Assembly: GCA_036005185.1 (NCBI GenBank)
Contig: DASYQS010000019.1
Coordinates: forward strand, 62,001-126,000
Origin: VBAU01 sp036005185
Lineage (GTDB): Bacteria; Bacteroidota; Bacteroidia; Chitinophagales; Chitinophagaceae
Direction: 5' to 3'
Length of the DNA: 64,000 bases
Each line of letters starts with the position of its first letter. Position 1 is the first letter of the stretch. Under the pieces are notes generated by a model. The model saw only the letters and a list, made by a program, of their open reading frames with translations. It searched no databases and was not told the origin of the DNA. This document shows positions 61,273 to 64,000 of the stretch, piece by piece. Position numbers and translations under genes: made by a program.

Positions 61273-64000
61273 TTAATTGAAAAGATATCGAATTCCAATC
61301 TGCATTTGCCAACGGGAGTAGGTGCTGGTACTTTCAGTAAAGCTGCTGGTAAATGGAATTTGATTGGCGGCATCCTGATAAGGGAATGAAAAACGTGGCT
61401 TGCCTGCATCTGCACCTGTGGGCACCAGTCCTTCATACTTTAGGAAGCTTGCTGCATTTTGACTAGTGTTGAATGGAGTAGTGAAGGTTTTCGTTAAACC
61501 CCAATTTTTATTCAGCAGATTTCCTACATTAACAATATCGAGAGAAACACGAAGTGTGTTTTTACCCCATTTTTCTTTTAAATAAAAATCTTGGGTAATA
61601 TTCAAATCCAAACGCTTGAAGTAAGGCATTACTACAGCATTACGATCAGCATATTCTCCACGATGCTTGCTTAAATAAGGATCTTGGTTGATAAAATTGT
61701 TCAGCTGGTTCCATATTTGCGAAGCTGTTCTTGCGTCCGTTATTGTTCCTCCTCCTGTATTCACAGGAACTAAAATTATTTCGCTTTGATCTCTTGGTAT
61801 GTAGATCAAATCATTGTTCCCACCGGTACCGTCATTATTCAAATCACCACTGTAGGTATAAGAACCAACTCCTGTTAAAGGAAATACTGTGCTTGTAGGG
61901 CTTGGCGCCGCTTCAAAAACAAGACCAATAGAAGTGGCAAAATATTTTGCATACTCTATTCTGTAAGATGCTTGTGCAATAACACGGTTAGGCTGGTAAA
62001 AATTAGGGCGTCCTAATTCCGCTGTATTCGGATCACCTTTTACAGGCCTGTCTCTCCACATACTGGCAGCAATTGAACCACCATCGTTCAACGTTTTTAT
62101 ATCGCTATAGGTGTAAGCAACGCTGGCATATAAATTTTTGGTTGTTCTTTGCAGTTGTGCAGTTATTACATGACCATATCCTTTAGAATAGTTTTTCATC
62201 AAAATGGCATTGGTAATATTAGGGTTGGTAACTGTAGCACCGCCTGCGCCACTATAGATTTTGGTAGAGGAGTATCGTATTCTGTTATCCGGACCCACCA
62301 ATGCTGTTCCGGTTGAAGGGAGGTTTACATTTTCAAAATTAACTGCATTGATATCTTTAGAATACATATACTCTACTGTCGCTACCAAATTCCATGGAAG
62401 TTTTTGGTCTGCTGCAATGCTTGCTTTTAAAACTTGAGGATATTTAAAATCTTTATCCGTTAGCACAAGATTGTATGATGTATTCGCAGCACCAGACGCG
62501 GGACGATAAGCATTAATATCAGATTTAAAAGCGTTGTTGCTGGTAGAAATAGAGCCAAATTGAACCCCGTTATTGCTAGCCTGGTTGCTGATCCATACAA
62601 AAGGAGGAGGGCCGGAGAAAGAACCAATGCCGCCACGCACTTGTGTTTTATGATTTTCAAATACATCCCAGTTAAACCCAAGCCTCGGAGATATTAAAGG
62701 ATTTGTTCCGGGCTTTTGTCCTACATCATAGTGTTTGCCATCTCTGAAACTAAGCGCAGGTACATTGGTGTTGGATTCAAATTTATTTTCAAAAATAGGA
62801 GCGTCAACTCTTAAACCATAAGTAAGGGTAAAATTATCTTTTACACGCCATTTATCTTGTGCAAAAAATCCAAGCTCAGTAGCGCCGATCAAAGCAAAAG
62901 GAAAAGATCCATCTTTGGTAAGTGAATAAGAAAGCAAGTAGGTTCTTGAATTAGCTGTCCCGTTATTTGCACTGTTATAAAAATCAGTAAGTGAATTAAA
63001 AATAAAAAGGCCTTCATAATTTGGTGAAAAGCCGTTTTTAAAATCCTTTTTATAATTCTGCGTTCCAAAAGTAAGCTCGTGCTTGCCTGTATAGTAAGTG
63101 AAAATATCAGACACCTGAAAAATATTGGTGTTAAGAAGATTGTTATACGTGAATGGCTCGAATCCAAAACTGGTATAAGTTGAGCCCTGTCCATTTAAAA
63201 TATCTACCAAAGGAAAATCGCCATTGGCAAGAGAGGCTCTAAAATCCCGTAATGCAGTATATCCAATCTGGAATTTATTGCTCATCTTGCTGCTGAAACG
63301 GGAGTTCAATTCGCCAATAAAAATGTTGAAATTATTATTGATCGTATAACCATTACCACTAAAAGGAAGACCCGTATTACTTGGTTGTCTTGATCCCACA
63401 GCGCCACTATTACTGGCAGGTTGATCTCTGAAAGATTTTAGATAATTATATTTTAGAGTCAGTGTGTGTTTAGAACTTATATTATAATCGATGCGTGCAG
63501 TTATTTTATCGCTCTGCGTTTTATAATTATAACCCTGATAAAAGCCGGGGTCATAACCATATTTAGAGATAAGGAAATTCTTCAGCGCATCGAGTGTATC
63601 AGCTACGGCCTGAGAAATAACGCCTGGCACAGCAGTTTGCCCTGGTTTATTGGCAACTAAAGTAGTTGCCGGCTGACTTAATCTTTCTTGCTCGCCACTT
63701 ACAAAAAAGAAAAGCTTGTTTTTTATAATCGGACCACCCACAGAAAAGCCTCGAAGCTTATAATCAAAATCTCCCTTCGGAACTTTATTCGTTCTTACAT
63801 TATACCCTAGTAAACCTGGAGTGCGTATATAAGTATAGATAGATCCTTTAAACTGGTTTGTTCCGCTACGTGTAACCGAATTGATGCCGGCACCGGAAAA
63901 ACCACCTTGTCTTACATCATAAGGTGAAAGGTTCACCTGAATCTGTTCAATCGCGTCAATGCTTATAGGTTGTGAATTTGTTTGTCCTCCCAAAGTAGAG
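61273..64000 (-). CDS. Oar-like TonB-dependent receptor, 5' end outside window
   Basis: An open frame enters from the right edge and ends at 61273; about 909 C-terminal residues are present. The first visible part, TLGGQTNSQPISIDAIEQIQVNLSPYD and VRQGGFSGAGINSVTRSGTNQFKG, is the plug/barrel junction of Oar-type receptors. The barrel ends ...WQMQIGIRYLFN with a C-terminal aromatic-containing strand suited to outer-membrane insertion. The signal peptide, regulatory-like domain and the start of the plug must lie beyond base 64,000. Oar-like proteins are TonB-dependent importers; in some bacteria they act in protease or signal secretion. The ligand is unknown. Confidence 0.88.
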   Translation of the reverse strand, partial: STLGGQTNSQPISIDAIEQIQVNLSPYDVRQGGFSGAGINSVTRSGTNQFKGSIYTYIRTPGLLGYNVRTNKVPKGDFDYKLRGFSVGGPIIKNKLFFFVSGEQERLSQPATTLVANKPGQTAVPGVISQAVADTLDALKNFLISKYGYDPGFYQGYNYKTQSDKITARIDYNISSKHTLTLKYNYLKSFRDQPASNSGAVGSRQPSNTGLPFSGNGYTINNNFNIFIGELNSRFSSKMSNKFQIGYTALRDFRASLANGDFPLVDILNGQGSTYTSFGFEPFTYNNLLNTNIFQVSDIFTYYTGKHELTFGTQNYKKDFKNGFSPNYEGLFIFNSLTDFYNSANNGTANSRTYLLSYSLTKDGSFPFALIGATELGFFAQDKWRVKDNFTLTYGLRVDAPIFENKFESNTNVPALSFRDGKHYDVGQKPGTNPLISPRLGFNWDVFENHKTQVRGGIGSFSGPPPFVWISNQASNNGVQFGSISTSNNAFKSDINAYRPASGAANTSYNLVLTDKDFKYPQVLKASIAADQKLPWNLVATVEYMYSKDINAVNFENVNLPSTGTALVGPDNRIRYSSTKIYSGAGGATVTNPNITNAILMKNYSKGYGHVITAQLQRTTKNLYASVAYTYSDIKTLNDGGSIAASMWRDRPVKGDPNTAELGRPNFYQPNRVIAQASYRIEYAKYFATSIGLVFEAAPSPTSTVFPLTGVGSYTYSGDLNNDGTGGNNDLIYIPRDQSEIILVPVNTGGGTITDARTASQIWNQLNNFINQDPYLSKHRGEYADRNAVVMPYFKRLDLNITQDFYLKEKWGKNTLRVSLDIVNVGNLLNKNWGLTKTFTTPFNTSQNAASFLKYEGLVPTGADAGKPRFSFPYQDAANQIPFTSSFTESTSTYSRWQMQIGIRYLFN

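Noticed and set aside
1..64000. CRISPR arrays, tRNA, rRNA, insertion sequences or prophage
   Set aside because: I read the intergenic gaps for direct repeats with spacers, cloverleaf-like arms and transposase motifs and saw none; only short palindromic elements were found.

Overview
The window looks like chromosomal DNA of a Bacteroidota bacterium, most likely a member of the Chitinophagaceae. Supporting features are an AT-rich background, Bacteroidetes-type promoter boxes (TAnnTTTG), a SusC/SusD pair, five large outer-membrane receptor/beta-barrel genes, the type IX secretion protein PorZ with its C-terminal sorting domain, and few Shine-Dalgarno sequences. The family-level assignment rests on overall protein flavour only. 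I saw no rRNA, tRNA, CRISPR array, transposase or prophage genes.

Layout. 1-5,100: cut-off secreted protein, sarcosine-oxidase-like flavoenzyme, orphan barstar, UvrD/PcrA helicase. 5,200-12,150: secreted tricorn-like protease, encapsulated-ferritin-like protein, Smr protein, serS, YbjQ-like protein, cyclophilin. 12,190-20,500: outer-membrane receptor, gcvH, ECF sigma/anti-sigma pair, VanZ-like protein, prfA, amidohydrolase, recO. 20,500-30,240: porZ (co-oriented with recO), MMPL exporter, susC/susD-like pair. 30,400-34,700: two paralogous small secreted proteins with near-identical promoters, sdpR-sdpI-like unit, acyl-carrier-protein phosphodiesterase-like gene, tandem DUF2911 genes. 34,880-43,000: asnB, trans-sulfuration enzyme, small membrane protein, TIGR02757 protein, large outer-membrane protein, fatty-acid hydroxylase. 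43,200-49,480: an amine/aminoalcohol utilisation cluster. 49,540-56,380: nuclease-like EEP protein, methyltransferase, lipoprotein, phytase-like and phosphatase-like secreted enzymes, LpxH-like phosphoesterase, glycosyltransferase. 56,580-64,000: outer-membrane receptor, lactate dehydrogenase, GC-rich dehalogenase-like hydrolase, Oar-like receptor cut by the window end.

The most interesting system is at 43,214-49,479. An ethanolamine-type permease, a glutamine-synthetase-like ligase, an iron alcohol dehydrogenase, and a single polypeptide joining a gamma-glutamyl hydrolase (class I amidotransferase fold) to an aldehyde dehydrogenase together supply every step for turning ethanolamine into glycine through gamma-glutamyl intermediates, with no B12 lyase or microcompartment. 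The assignment of ethanolamine as substrate is inference.

Other points of note are a complete EncFtn ferroxidase motif without a shell gene or cargo tail, two paralogous secreted-protein genes whose promoters are 25/30 identical and fit an ECF-type layout, and several hairpin-rich intergenic elements.
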